DNA of 64,000 nucleotides from Streptomyces sp. JH14 (lineage in GTDB: Bacteria; Actinomycetota; Actinomycetes; Streptomycetales; Streptomycetaceae), in the NCBI RefSeq assembly GCF_029428675.1, contig NZ_JAJNEL010000001.1:1116001-1180000 (forward strand), written 5' to 3'. Below the pieces are notes generated by a model. The model saw nothing but the letters and a program-made list of their open reading frames with translations, was not told the origin of the DNA and did not search any database. A program made the position numbers and the translations under genes. Positions 44,510 to 53,783 of this stretch are shown in pieces (positions within the stretch are counted from its first letter, which is position 1; the number at the start of each line of letters is the position of its first letter).

Positions 44510-47500
44510 TCACACCGCGAGCGGCTCCAGTTCGCGCTGGAACCGGCTCTCCTCCCGGGCGATCCGGGTCAGCGGATGATCGTCGCCGAGCTGCCGGGAC
44601 AGTTCCTCGACCGCCTCCGCCCTGACCCTCAGCGCCTCGTCCTTGCGCCCCAGCGCATCGAGCGTGACCGATACGTTCGCCATCACCGCCAGGGTCTCCG
44701 GATGATGCGCGCCGAGAACCTCCCGGAGCTGTCCGGCCACGCGTCGTTCGGTCGTCAGCACGAGCTCGAGATCACCGTCCTGCTCAGCGGTCGCGTTGGC
44801 CAGATTCATCACGCTGAACAGCGTGTTGGGGTGCTCGGGGCCGTACACCTCCCGCATCGTTGCGACCACCCGGGTCAGTACCGCCACCGACTCCTCCGCC
44901 GCTCCCGCTCCCGAGTGGTAGACACCGAGGTTGTTCAGGGCGGCCAGCGTGTACGGGTGCCGCTCGCCCGGCACCTTCATGTACTGGTCGACGACCTCCT
45001 GCGCGGCGTCCCTGGCTTCGGTCGGCTCACCCGCCGCGAACAGGTCGGCCGCCATATTGAGGTCGCAGGCCAGCGATTCGGGGTTCGCCGAGGTGTATTT
45101 GGCCCGGTACCTGGCACGGGTGGCCACGGTGAGCCTCCGGGCATCCTCCAGCTTGCCCGCCCTGCGCAGTGACACCGCGAGACTCTTCGCCGCACTCAGC
45201 GTGCCGGGGAAGGCCCGTCCCAGCGTCGCCTTGTAGCTGTCGTACGTGCGGCTGAGGATGGAAACGGAGTCCTCGTACCGCCCGACGTCACGCAGGTCGC
45301 GGGCCAGGTTCATGGCGGATGACAGGCTGTACGGATGCTCCGGGCCGAGCACCTCGACACGCCGGTCGTACACGTCCTGGTCGATTTCGCGGGCCCTGGC
45401 GTACTGGCCGACGACCCGCAGGGTGAAGGCCAGGTTGTTGGCCGCTGCCAGCGTCCTCGGGTGGGAGTCGTGGAAGATCTGGCTGAACCCGTCGGTGGCT
45501 TCCGTCGCCAGCTCGATCGCCCTGCTGTACTCCCCCAGCGTGCCGAGGTCCGTCGCGAGGCTGCTGGTGCTCATGTACGTGTGCGGATGCTCCGGGCCCA
45601 GTATCTCCCGCTGGCGGCTGAGAGTGATCTCGTCGAGCTCCCTCGCCTCGACGTAACGGCCGCGCGAGCGGTAGATGTTGGAGAGGTGGAAGCAGAGGTA
45701 CAGATACTGGATGTCCCGCTCCCCCAGCGTCTCCTTCCAGATGGCACGCAGTTCCTCGCAGAGCGTGGTGGCCGTCCTGAAGTCACCGCGCTTCCAGAGA
45801 TAGCGGACCCGGTCGATCAGGAGCCTGCGGGCCTCGGGCTCCTTGCAGTTGCGTGCATCGGACGGGCCGAGGTGCGGCCAGATGGTGGCGAACTGCGGCC
45901 AGGTCGACGGGTTGTCGATCGGCTCGTCGTCATCGGGCCGGGCGCCGGCCAGAATGCGGTGCACGACATGCCGGGCGTCCTGCTGCTCCTCCTCGCTGAG
46001 CTGTGCCCGGATGACGGCCTGGACGAGGCGGTGCACCTGGATGGAGTTGGAGACCTGGTCGACCTTGGCGAGGGCGAACCGGCCGATCTCCCGGATGACC
46101 CGGCCCAGCACCAGCTTCTCCTGGAGCGAGGCGTCGTACGGCTTCAGTGCCTCGATCATCTCCTTGCTGTACAGGAGGTTCCCCGAGATCGGCTCGGGGG
46201 CGAAGAAGGCGCAGAGCTGCAACAGCCGCACCGCGGCGGGTGAACGCTCCTTGAGGCGTTCGATGGAGATGTTCCAGGTCGCGGCGACCGGTTCCGGGTA
46301 GCCGGCGGGCTGGTTGAGCGCCAGGACCTCGGGGGCCTGCTGGGCCAGCTGCTCCAGGTAGGTGTCGATCGGGGTGGCGGTCTCCGCGATCCAGGCCGCC
46401 GCCTGTTCGACGGCGAGCGGCAGGTCACCGACTGCGGTGGCCACCTGCGCGGCGTCCTCGTCGCTCAGCCCCGGGGCACGGCGCTGGAGGTGTTCGATCG
46501 ACTCCTCGCGCAGGAAGACGTCCACGGGCAGCGCGTCGCCGTGCTGGGACCATGCCTGGTTCCGGGAGGTGACCAGGATGTGGCCGGAACCGCCCTGCGG
46601 AAAGTAGCGCCTGAGCCGTTCGGGGTCGTCGGCGTTGTCGAAGACCAGCAGCCAGCGGTCCGACGGCACACCCCGCCGCAGCAGGTCCACGGCCTCCTGG
46701 GAGGCGGCCGCCATGTCGTCGCCGCCCTGGGCACCGAGCCGGACGGCCAGCTCGGCGAGCCCGGCCACCACGTCGTCGATCTGCTCGGAGGATATCCACC
46801 ACACGAGGTCGTAGTCGGCCATGAAGCGGTGCACGTACTCCAGGGCGACCTGGGTCTTGCCGACGCCGCCGAGCCCGTACAGGGTCTGCGGCTGGGGCAG
46901 TACGACGGCCATGCCGCCGCCGAGCTGGTCGCGCATCCGCTCCAGAACGAGGGAACGACCGGTGAAACCGGGGTTGCGCGGCGGTGCGTTCCAGATCCTC
47001 GGGACAGTGCCGGGGAAACGCGGTCCGGGCGAAACACCGTCGGTGAGCTGCACGGGCCGGTCCAGGGCGCGCAGCAGTGCGGTGGTGGCGTGCACCTCGT
47101 CGAGCCGGAAGAGGTCGACCGGATTGCGGTCGATGTACGGCGCGGACAGCCGTACGTCGCCGACCCTCAGCGGCAGGAGTTGGCGCCGGCCTGCGCCGGG
47201 GTCCTCGGCGACGGCCCGGTCCCACAGGTTCACCGCGCGCTGCGACTTGAGGTAGGCGCTGGAGAGCAGCACCACGGTGCGGGCCGCGTTCTCGGCGACG
47301 GCGGTGGCCGGTTCCCGGGTCTCCCGTTCGGCGGACACATCGCGCGGCACGACCCGGAATCCAGCCCGGGTGAGGACGGATTCGATCCAGTCGGCCCACA
47401 TCCGGTTCTCCGCCACATAGCTGAGGAAGAGATCGGCGGGCAGTGCGGGCCTGCGCCGGGTGAACGCGTCGCGGATGCGCAGCCGGACCTCATCGGCGAC

Positions 47501-48448
47501 CGGCGGCATCGAGGTGATCTGCTGGTCGGTGATGACGGAGGTGAGCCGCTCGAAGGCGGAGAGCAGCGAGTTGGTGAGACCGGCCTCGTCGCCGAAGGTG
47601 GCGAGGGTCTCCTCGTAGGCGTAGTAGGGGCGGTACGGAATCTCCACCGCGCCCCAGTAGGCGGTGAGTTCGTCGCCCGACAGGTCCCGTGGCAGCCGGT
47701 CGAACTTCAGCCGGGCCAGCGCCCTTCCGGCGTCGGCCTTCTCCTTCTCGCCCTCGTCGATGCGCATCGGGACGGGGAAGATGGAGATGGGGCGGCCGGT
47801 GTAGCGCTCGGAGATCTGCCGCGCGACGGAGGCGGCACCGTCGATCGACTGGTCGCTGAGCGTGAAGCAGTCGACGAGCACGTCGGGCAGATGAACGGTG
47901 CAGATGTCGGCGATGTCGCTGAGGCCGGTCCGGCTGTCGATGAGGACGTAGTCGTAGTTGGCCTTCATGTCGTCGCGCAGTGCGTCGAAGAAGTGGCCGC
48001 CGCCGAGCCGGTCGTAGAAGTTGTCCCAGTCGAACGTGGAGACGGTCGCGGAGTACTCACGGTTCTGCCGTCCGGCGGAGACGAAGTCGAGCGTTCCGCC
48101 CTGCGGGAACTCCCAGCCGAGTGCCTCGGGGGTGAGCGAGACCGCGTGCGGCTGGATGCGCGCGTAGTCGCGGTGCCAGTCGTCGGCGCGCTGGACCGGG
48201 CTGGTCGCGGCCCAGGCGTACTCGGTGATCAGGTCGATGACACCGGTGGTGGCGCCGAGTGTCGACGGGTCGAGGAACGGGTGGAAGAACCGGTGGAGTC
48301 CGGGTGCCTCCAGGTCCCAGTCGACGGCCAGCACCCGTTTGCCGTTGGCGGCGAGAATCCAGGCGGTGTTGGCCAGGGCCATGGTGCGCCCCGTGCCGCC
48401 CTTGTACGAGTAGAAGGTGACGATGCGTCCGTCACGACTGGCCGTCAT
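44510..48448 (-). CDS. fxsT: FxSxx-COOH system TPR/NB-ARC protein
   Basis: A 1312-residue multidomain protein. Residues 1-300 are a ParA/CobQ-like P-loop domain (FYSYKGGTGRTMALANTAW). About 335-480 is a TIR-like domain (DLFLSYVAENRMWADWIESV). About 500-860 is an NB-ARC STAND ATPase (Walker A YGLGGVGKTQ near 526, Walker B WLLVFDNAD). From about 910 to 1300 run TPR units, many ending in GPEHPxT. This layout, next to FxsA, FxsB and FxsC, matches the FxsT proteins of FxSxx RiPP loci and resembles NLR-type sensors of biological conflict. ATG at 48448 has GGAGG 6 bp upstream and lies 17 bp inside fxsC. Whether it senses or uses the modified peptide is unknown. Confidence 0.92.
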   Translation of the reverse strand: MTASRDGRIVTFYSYKGGTGRTMALANTAWILAANGKRVLAVDWDLEAPGLHRFFHPFLDPSTLGATTGVIDLITEYAWAATSPVQRADDWHRDYARIQPHAVSLTPEALGWEFPQGGTLDFVSAGRQNREYSATVSTFDWDNFYDRLGGGHFFDALRDDMKANYDYVLIDSRTGLSDIADICTVHLPDVLVDCFTLSDQSIDGAASVARQISERYTGRPISIFPVPMRIDEGEKEKADAGRALARLKFDRLPRDLSGDELTAYWGAVEIPYRPYYAYEETLATFGDEAGLTNSLLSAFERLTSVITDQQITSMPPVADEVRLRIRDAFTRRRPALPADLFLSYVAENRMWADWIESVLTRAGFRVVPRDVSAERETREPATAVAENAARTVVLLSSAYLKSQRAVNLWDRAVAEDPGAGRRQLLPLRVGDVRLSAPYIDRNPVDLFRLDEVHATTALLRALDRPVQLTDGVSPGPRFPGTVPRIWNAPPRNPGFTGRSLVLERMRDQLGGGMAVVLPQPQTLYGLGGVGKTQVALEYVHRFMADYDLVWWISSEQIDDVVAGLAELAVRLGAQGGDDMAAASQEAVDLLRRGVPSDRWLLVFDNADDPERLRRYFPQGGSGHILVTSRNQAWSQHGDALPVDVFLREESIEHLQRRAPGLSDEDAAQVATAVGDLPLAVEQAAAWIAETATPIDTYLEQLAQQAPEVLALNQPAGYPEPVAATWNISIERLKERSPAAVRLLQLCAFFAPEPISGNLLYSKEMIEALKPYDASLQEKLVLGRVIREIGRFALAKVDQVSNSIQVHRLVQAVIRAQLSEEEQQDARHVVHRILAGARPDDDEPIDNPSTWPQFATIWPHLGPSDARNCKEPEARRLLIDRVRYLWKRGDFRTATTLCEELRAIWKETLGERDIQYLYLCFHLSNIYRSRGRYVEARELDEITLSRQREILGPEHPHTYMSTSSLATDLGTLGEYSRAIELATEATDGFSQIFHDSHPRTLAAANNLAFTLRVVGQYARAREIDQDVYDRRVEVLGPEHPYSLSSAMNLARDLRDVGRYEDSVSILSRTYDSYKATLGRAFPGTLSAAKSLAVSLRRAGKLEDARRLTVATRARYRAKYTSANPESLACDLNMAADLFAAGEPTEARDAAQEVVDQYMKVPGERHPYTLAALNNLGVYHSGAGAAEESVAVLTRVVATMREVYGPEHPNTLFSVMNLANATAEQDGDLELVLTTERRVAGQLREVLGAHHPETLAVMANVSVTLDALGRKDEALRVRAEAVEELSRQLGDDHPLTRIAREESRFQRELEPLAV

Positions 48449-49763
48449 CCGTGTCCTCCGCATCCGTCGCAGGGTGGTGTGTCTCCGGTATGAAGTGCGT
48501 CTGCGCCATCGGACCCATGAGCCGGGTCCGTTCGGTGTGTCCGCCGCCTGTCGCGGGTGGATAGACCGCCGCGTGTCTCAGGTACTGCTGGGCCGCCACT
48601 TCAACCACTTGCGGCAGGATCTGGCCGAAGGCCTCCATGCTCGGTACGCCTCTCGCGGCGGCGCGGCAGTAGGCCCGCCCCTGGCGCATCTTGGTCGGCA
48701 TGGTCTGTTCGAGTTTCTCGGTCAGCTCGGCCTCCGCGGCCCGGCTCTGGGGGTCCTCGCGGTTCCACGGCACGACCATCGTCACCCAGGGGCGGTTCTC
48801 GGCGTCGAAGGCGGCGAGCCGTCGGCGGCGGTCCTCGTCCTGCAGGGCCCAGCGGTCGACGAGCAGGATCTCCGGTCTGCTGGGGGGCTGTTTGCCCTCC
48901 GGATGCCCGGGCTCCTCGTCGAAGGAGGCCACGGTGGCCTGGTAGTTGAGGGAGCGCACGAGGTCCTCGGCGACATAGGCCAGCGGCCGTGCCGAGGCCG
49001 GGTGGTAGGGGTTCCAGTCCTGCGGGTTGTCGCCGTAGTAGTCGGCGCTGCGCCCTTCGGGGAGGTCGTGGCGGGTGGCCGCCGCGATGGTCACCTGCAT
49101 GGGGCGGGGGCCGGCCACTCCGCTGCTCGGTGAGCCGAAGGCGCTGGGGGCGAGTCGGTAGTCGACGGGTCGGCCGGTGCCGATCCGCATGGTGTCGGCG
49201 ACATTGACGATGCGTTTGGCGAGTTCGTAGACCGCGCGCTCGTACTCCTCGGCGAAGAGCCTGAGCTTGATCAGTCCGTACAGTCCGTCGCTGACGTAGC
49301 GGTCGCCGAAATCACGGTGATTGAACTGTAACCGCTCGGCAGGGCCTGGTAGTTGACTGGGCGGAACCGGCACCCACAGGGCTGGGACGATGGCCTCGGC
49401 GGGCTGGTTGTGGCGGGCCCGGTAGTGGATCGCGCGCTGGGCGAACGCGTACCACTCCTTGCCGCACATCTCGCTGGCGAAGTAGCGCGGCGAGAACAGC
49501 GGGACGAACACCCGGCAGGTGGCGAGCACTTCGCCGAGCCGTTCCGACCATCCCTCGCCGGAGCGTATCTCGCGGTCGATGAACCCGGCGGGCGCGCCCG
49601 CGGGCAGATCGGTCATGGCCATCACATGGCCGCAGAGATCCTGGAAGAGCCGCTCGACCCACATATCGGGGTCCGTTCCACCGCCGTACCCCGGTGTATG
49701 TGCATAACTCAAGAAGAAGTACGGCCGATGGTCCGCCGCTCGCTGCTGCGTTGTTGCGTGCAC
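48432..49763 (-). CDS. fxsC: TIR-like protein FxsC
   Basis: A 443-residue protein of the FxsC type, found only with FxSxx precursors and FxsB. The N-terminal half is TIR-like (YFFLSYAHTP near residue 15, then FIDREIRSGEGWSERLGEVL, CRVFVPLFSPRYFASEMCGK with the pattern of TIR helices). The second half (MQVTIAAATRHDLPEGRSAD, EILLVDRWALQDEDRRRRLA) is a second Rossmann-like module. A clear catalytic NADase Glu cannot be assigned by eye. GTG at 49763 is the likely start with GGGGG upstream; GTG at 49787 is possible. The 3' end overlaps fxsT by 17 bp, so they are made together. Confidence 0.9.
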   Translation of the reverse strand: MHATTQQRAADHRPYFFLSYAHTPGYGGGTDPDMWVERLFQDLCGHVMAMTDLPAGAPAGFIDREIRSGEGWSERLGEVLATCRVFVPLFSPRYFASEMCGKEWYAFAQRAIHYRARHNQPAEAIVPALWVPVPPSQLPGPAERLQFNHRDFGDRYVSDGLYGLIKLRLFAEEYERAVYELAKRIVNVADTMRIGTGRPVDYRLAPSAFGSPSSGVAGPRPMQVTIAAATRHDLPEGRSADYYGDNPQDWNPYHPASARPLAYVAEDLVRSLNYQATVASFDEEPGHPEGKQPPSRPEILLVDRWALQDEDRRRRLAAFDAENRPWVTMVVPWNREDPQSRAAEAELTEKLEQTMPTKMRQGRAYCRAAARGVPSMEAFGQILPQVVEVAAQQYLRHAAVYPPATGGGHTERTRLMGPMAQTHFIPETHHPATDAEDTDDGQS

Positions 49764-49996
49764 ACGACCCCCGTCCTGTGTGAGCACCCGCACCCGAGGC
49801 GTGAAAGGAATGCGAGCAAATTCATCATTCCGGAGCGGACCTTGCTCCACCCCCATGGCGTTCGGTCATTCAACGCCACTTTTCGGTCATCCGTTCCCTG
49901 ACGCAGCGGATCGCGTCCTTGATCCCATTCGCTCGCGCGTCGTTCCCTCCCAGTTGTCCCGTACGTGCCGGAGTCCGGGCCGGGCCGGATCCTGCG

Positions 49997-52291
49997 TCAG
50001 ATCTCCTTTCGCATCAGGTCCAGCACCTGCTTTCCGCTGACGGTGAGCTCGGCCGCACGCTCCAGCGTTTCGAGGGCCTGCGGCACACCGTCGAGATAGT
50101 GCGGCTCGAATGCACCGAGCGCCACCCGTTCGTACGTTTCGGCCAGCAGCCGGGAAAGCGGAACCGGCTCTTCCCTCCAGGGCATTCGATGCTCCCAGGA
50201 GCCGTCCGCCGCGTAAAGATCCGTGACGTCCAGAAGCGCCCGCAGCTTGGCCCGGCGGAAGCCGCGCACCAGAGTGAGCGGCCACTGCCCGGCGCTTTCG
50301 TCCGGCCGGATGCCCAGTGCGCCGTATCCATGCCGCCCCACCGAGGGCTCCCCCGGCGGCAGGCCGGTCAGCGGCGTCAGGGTGGTGAGGCCGTCCGCCA
50401 TCTCGGCCGCGTACCGCGGTGTGCGCCGCACGATCTGGACCCAGGCGCTGCCGAGCGCGGCGCTCAGCCGTCCGGCCTCGTCCGGCCGCAGCCCGGCCGC
50501 CGGGCGTGCGGTGAAGCAGCCGCGGTACGGGTCCAGGTCGTCGAGCACCCAGTCGGGTGCGGAACCGGGTTCGGAACCCGGCCCCGCGTCGCCTGCCGAG
50601 CCGGGCGCGCCGCCGCCGAGCCGGCGCACCGGCAGCCAGCCCCGGCCGGCCTCCCCGCCCCGCACGATCCGCCGTTCGAAGGAACTGTCCCCGTGGTCAC
50701 CCGCACGGCGCACCAGAAAGCCGTCCTCGGTGGCCCGCACCCCGACCGTGCCGGCCTCCGGACCGTCGATCCGCAGCGCGCCGAGGCCGGGAAGGGCGAG
50801 TGTGCCGTCCCGGTATGCCACCGGTACGGCCAGATCCAGCCCGGCCCGGACCGCGGCGGCTGCGACGTACGACGAGAGGCGCCAGGCGATCCTTCCGGCA
50901 TCCGGACGCTCCTCGTGCACGGCGGACAGCGCGTCATGCAACCAGCTGCGGGCGTAGGGGTGGGCAAGCGCCTCGTCCAGGCCCCGCGATCCCTTCTCGG
51001 AGCCCTCGACCGTGACCGCCAGCTCCCAGGCAGCCGCCCAGTGGTCCCCACCGCGCCCGTCGAGGTCGCTGTGGAGCAGGGCGAGCATGGTGCGCGTGAG
51101 GTCCTGCTGGGCGACGGCCAGCTCGACGGGCTCCGCCACCGCGGGCGGTACGACGGATGCCGCCGTGCGCTCCTCGATGCCGAGCACCAGGGCCTTGAGA
51201 TCGTCGCAGTAGACGGACGGGTGATCGAACAGCAGGGTGGGATCGACGGCGCCCACCGACTTGTAGCGGTGGGTGTAGAGACCGCCGCCGCACGAACGTA
51301 CAACGGGGCAGCTGCGGCAGGTCTCGCTGACACCGTCCAGACCGAGTTGCCGGGCCCGGACCCCGGGATGGGCCGCGACCTCGTCGAAGGCGTGCGTGAA
51401 GACGTCGAACCCGGTGGCCGCCGCACCCTCGTAGGCGCTCTTGAGCGAGTCGACCTGCTCCAGCTGGCCGTCGGTCTCGACGACGACGAGGTCGGTGGGG
51501 GCGAGTCCGAGGGACTCGGTGAGGCTGGGACCGCCGCTCAGGGTGGACAGGACCGAGGAGAAGAGCCTCACCGGTACCGGACGCCCCTGCTCCTGCCAGC
51601 GGTCGAAGACCGCGAGGAGCCAGTCGGCATAGGCGGTGCGGGAGCCGTCCGGACGCGACGGCGGCTCGTCCCAGGTGGCGTGCGGCAGGAGGAAGTCGAT
51701 GAGCGGCGGATCGAGCTCGACAAGGGCGTCGAGGACCGCACGCGGGTCGTTCTCGATGTCGATCGTGCACAGGAGCCCGAGGTTGAGATGGCGGTAGCGC
51801 TCCTGGCGGAGCAGCTCGACGGCCTTGAGAACCAGGGGATGGCTGCTGCGTCCGTCGGCGAACCGGCGGTGCCGGTCATTGGCTTCGCGGTCGCCGTCGA
51901 GGGAGATGCCCACCTTGACGTCGTACTCGCTGAAGAGGTCGAGATAGCGGGGGCTGAGCTGCAGACCATTGGTATGGATGCGGAGATCGAGCTCGGCGAC
52001 GCCCTCGAAGGCTGCGGTGAGTTCTTCGCAGATGCGCCGCAGTCGCGCGGGGCCCGCCAGTAGAGGCTCCCCTCCGTGCAGGATCACTGACACGGAGGGC
52101 AGTGCATGTGTCTTGGCATGCTCAGCCAGGCGCCGAGCAGTCCGGAAGATGACTTCGTCAGAGATTGTTTTCGGACGGGTACGCCAGCTCTGATCTGCAT
52201 GTTCATAGACATAGCAATGGTCGCAGGCAAGATCGCACCTGCTGTGAACCTTGAGAACGATTTCGCGGAATGGGACCAGGGGTCCAGTCAT
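49997..52291 (-). CDS. fxsB: FxsB radical SAM/SPASM cyclophane-forming maturase
   Basis: A 764-residue radical-SAM enzyme that cross-links residues of the FxsA C-terminus into a three-residue cyclophane. The radical-SAM cluster motif is C19-x3-C23-x2-C26 (RCDLACDHCYVYEHADQSW), followed by HGGEPLLAG and the SPASM region with CRSCPVVRSCGGGLYTHRY (about 345-365). The C-terminal 330 residues align with the HExxH domain often fused to or encoded beside FxsB, including GYGALGIRPDES and WREEPVPLSRLLAETYERVA, but the metal motif (HEFQH in relatives I recall) is RGFRR here (about 673-677). It follows fxsA after 84 bp of tandem repeats and precedes fxsC by 233 bp. Confidence 0.95.
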   Translation of the reverse strand: MTGPLVPFREIVLKVHSRCDLACDHCYVYEHADQSWRTRPKTISDEVIFRTARRLAEHAKTHALPSVSVILHGGEPLLAGPARLRRICEELTAAFEGVAELDLRIHTNGLQLSPRYLDLFSEYDVKVGISLDGDREANDRHRRFADGRSSHPLVLKAVELLRQERYRHLNLGLLCTIDIENDPRAVLDALVELDPPLIDFLLPHATWDEPPSRPDGSRTAYADWLLAVFDRWQEQGRPVPVRLFSSVLSTLSGGPSLTESLGLAPTDLVVVETDGQLEQVDSLKSAYEGAAATGFDVFTHAFDEVAAHPGVRARQLGLDGVSETCRSCPVVRSCGGGLYTHRYKSVGAVDPTLLFDHPSVYCDDLKALVLGIEERTAASVVPPAVAEPVELAVAQQDLTRTMLALLHSDLDGRGGDHWAAAWELAVTVEGSEKGSRGLDEALAHPYARSWLHDALSAVHEERPDAGRIAWRLSSYVAAAAVRAGLDLAVPVAYRDGTLALPGLGALRIDGPEAGTVGVRATEDGFLVRRAGDHGDSSFERRIVRGGEAGRGWLPVRRLGGGAPGSAGDAGPGSEPGSAPDWVLDDLDPYRGCFTARPAAGLRPDEAGRLSAALGSAWVQIVRRTPRYAAEMADGLTTLTPLTGLPPGEPSVGRHGYGALGIRPDESAGQWPLTLVRGFRRAKLRALLDVTDLYAADGSWEHRMPWREEPVPLSRLLAETYERVALGAFEPHYLDGVPQALETLERAAELTVSGKQVLDLMRKEI

Positions 52292-52303
52292 TCCACCAGT
52301 CTA

Positions 52304-52376
52304 GCCAGCCCGAAGGGGTGACCAGCTCTTACGGGCCCAAAGGGGTGACCGGTCCGGCCAGCCCGAAGAGGGTGCC
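52304..52376. repeat. Three tandem repeats between fxsA and fxsB
   Basis: Units with the core CCCGAAGGGGTGACC begin at 52309, 52336 and 52362, a period of 26-27 bp. Unit 1 (GCCAGCCCGAAGGGGTGACC, 52304-52323), unit 2 (CCCAAAGGGGTGACC, 52336-52350) and unit 3 (CCCGAAGAGGGTGCC, 52362-52376) differ by one to three bases. Unit 3 reaches the last base of the fxsA stop codon, and unit 1 lies 12 bp before the fxsB start. In the mRNA they would sit in the leader of fxsB. Confidence 0.75.
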
Positions 52377-52543
52377 TAGAGGGCCGAGTTGAAGGTCGAT
52401 GCCTGGGTCGGGCGACCGGTGGGAGCGGCGGACACCCGTCCGAGCTTCCTGGTGGCTTCTTTACCGCGCGCGTCGATCTCGGCGAGCGGCACACGGCTCT
52501 TCTTCGCGACGGCGAAGGAGAGGGAGGATTCAGAGGTCTTCAC
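52376..52543 (-). CDS. fxsA: FxSxx-COOH RiPP precursor
   Basis: A 55-residue precursor ending TFNSAL, that is Phe-Asn-Ser-Ala-Leu at the very C-terminus, the defining FxSxx-COOH motif. The leader holds the block SRVPLAEIDARGKEATRKLG, which resembles the leader of the family and is the likely FxsB recognition region. In this class FxsB joins the Phe ring to the Ser beta-carbon (established for 3-residue cyclophane enzymes). GTG at 52543 is chosen because AAGGA lies 5 bp upstream and the product then has the family length; an upstream ATG at 52618 gives an unlikely 80 residues. fxsB follows on the same strand. Confidence 0.92.
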   Translation of the reverse strand: MKTSESSLSFAVAKKSRVPLAEIDARGKEATRKLGRVSAAPTGRPTQASTFNSAL

Positions 52544-52755
52544 GGCCGTCCTTGATGGGATTGATCCGGACACGGAAACTGCACCGGCCAGCTGCACCAT
52601 TGCAGTGTCCGGCGGCACGACTTTACTCTCATGGCCTCGGTTGGCAACTGAGGACGTCCTCTCGCAACGCGAGCGTCACGTGAGACTGCCCGAGACACAA
52701 CGGAACCAGCCATTCCGCCATTTGGGCGAAGACAAAACCGCAGACGGGAGTGAAC

Positions 52756-53682
52756 ATGACGGCGATTCCCGGACCACTGCAGAGCCTGGTCTTCCGGAAC
52801 GCTGATCTGCCGGTGCTCTTTCACCACACGGACGCCATCGCGATCGCACGCCAGCGGGAGGCCGTGAATACCACCCGCTGGCAGCTGATCCTGCTGGTCG
52901 TGGGGGCATTACCGGCGGCGGTACCGTGGCACTGGGAGGTCGTTGACACGTTCCAACTGACCGACGCCATCGGCTCGTTGGCCTACCTCGGCGTCCTGAT
53001 CACGATGTACCTCACCTCGCGGCGCAAAGCAAAGTCGCATTGGCAACTCAATCGTTCGGCGGCAGAGTTCATCAAATCGATGTGCTGGCGCTACTCGGTG
53101 CACGGCTCACCTTTCGACACCGGCACCCAGCATCCGGAAGCGGTGTTCGCCAACCGGCTGGAAGAGGGACTGCAGGAGCTCAGAAAGGTCGGCTGGACGG
53201 ACCCGCGCGACCGGTCGGCCGATTCGGGCGGACTCATCACGGATTCTATGCGCGCATTGCGGGACAAGGCCTTCACCGTACGCAAGGAGACATATGTACG
53301 GGACCGGCTGATCGAACAGCGCAGTTGGTACCGCCGCCGTCAGGACGTGTCCCGGCGGGCCACTCTGGTCTGGTCGACCACGATTGCCGCGCTGACGGCC
53401 TTCGCCCTGGTCCTCGGCCTGCTGAGAACGTTCTCCGTCGCCCAGTCCTTCACCGCGACCGGGATGCTGTCCGCAGCCGCGGCGGCCTGTCTGGCCTGGA
53501 GCGAGATGCGCCGCCACCATCCCCTGATCTCCGCCCACTCGCTGGTGGAGAAGGATCTGGAGTCGATGCAGGTGGCGATGGAGACCACGCTGACCGAACG
53601 GCAGTGGCCGCGGGCTGTCTTCGAGACCGAGCGCATCGTCTCCCCGCAGCACACCGACTGGCTGGCCCGGCACCAGATGTGA
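52756..53682 (+). CDS. SLATT/DUF4231-type double 2-TM membrane protein
   Basis: A 308-residue membrane protein with two pairs of helices: about residues 42-58 and 71-88, then about 204-224 and 233-250. Each pair is followed by a long amphipathic helix, as in SLATT domains (SMODS- and SLOG-associating 2-TM effectors; the second copy corresponds to DUF4231 as I know it). Conserved-looking blocks are YLTSRRKAKSHWQLNRSAAE and YVRDRLIEQRSWYRRRQDVS. SLATT proteins are thought to form pores or channels controlled by nucleotide signals in conflict systems. ATG at 52756 has GGGAG 5 bp upstream. It is divergent from fxsA and faces a SLOG-type gene. Confidence 0.8.
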   Translation: MTAIPGPLQSLVFRNADLPVLFHHTDAIAIARQREAVNTTRWQLILLVVGALPAAVPWHWEVVDTFQLTDAIGSLAYLGVLITMYLTSRRKAKSHWQLNRSAAEFIKSMCWRYSVHGSPFDTGTQHPEAVFANRLEEGLQELRKVGWTDPRDRSADSGGLITDSMRALRDKAFTVRKETYVRDRLIEQRSWYRRRQDVSRRATLVWSTTIAALTAFALVLGLLRTFSVAQSFTATGMLSAAAAACLAWSEMRRHHPLISAHSLVEKDLESMQVAMETTLTERQWPRAVFETERIVSPQHTDWLARHQM

Positions 53683-53783
53683 AAAGTGGTCAGCACTCCG
53701 GCACCTGAGCGGTCGGGGGAACGGACACCCGCGCACGGCTCACCCCGCCCCCTGTCGTATACGAACGGCATACGCGGTTCCGG

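Noticed and set aside
52288..52494. Minus-strand frame with repeated GHPFG across the fxsA-fxsB gap
   Set aside because: The repeated peptide only reflects the tandem DNA repeats, and the frame overlaps fxsA in another phase without a ribosome site.
52544..52618. Longer start for fxsA at an upstream ATG
   Set aside because: It adds 25 residues unlike known leaders and lacks a ribosome site; GTG at 52543 has AAGGA at the right distance.
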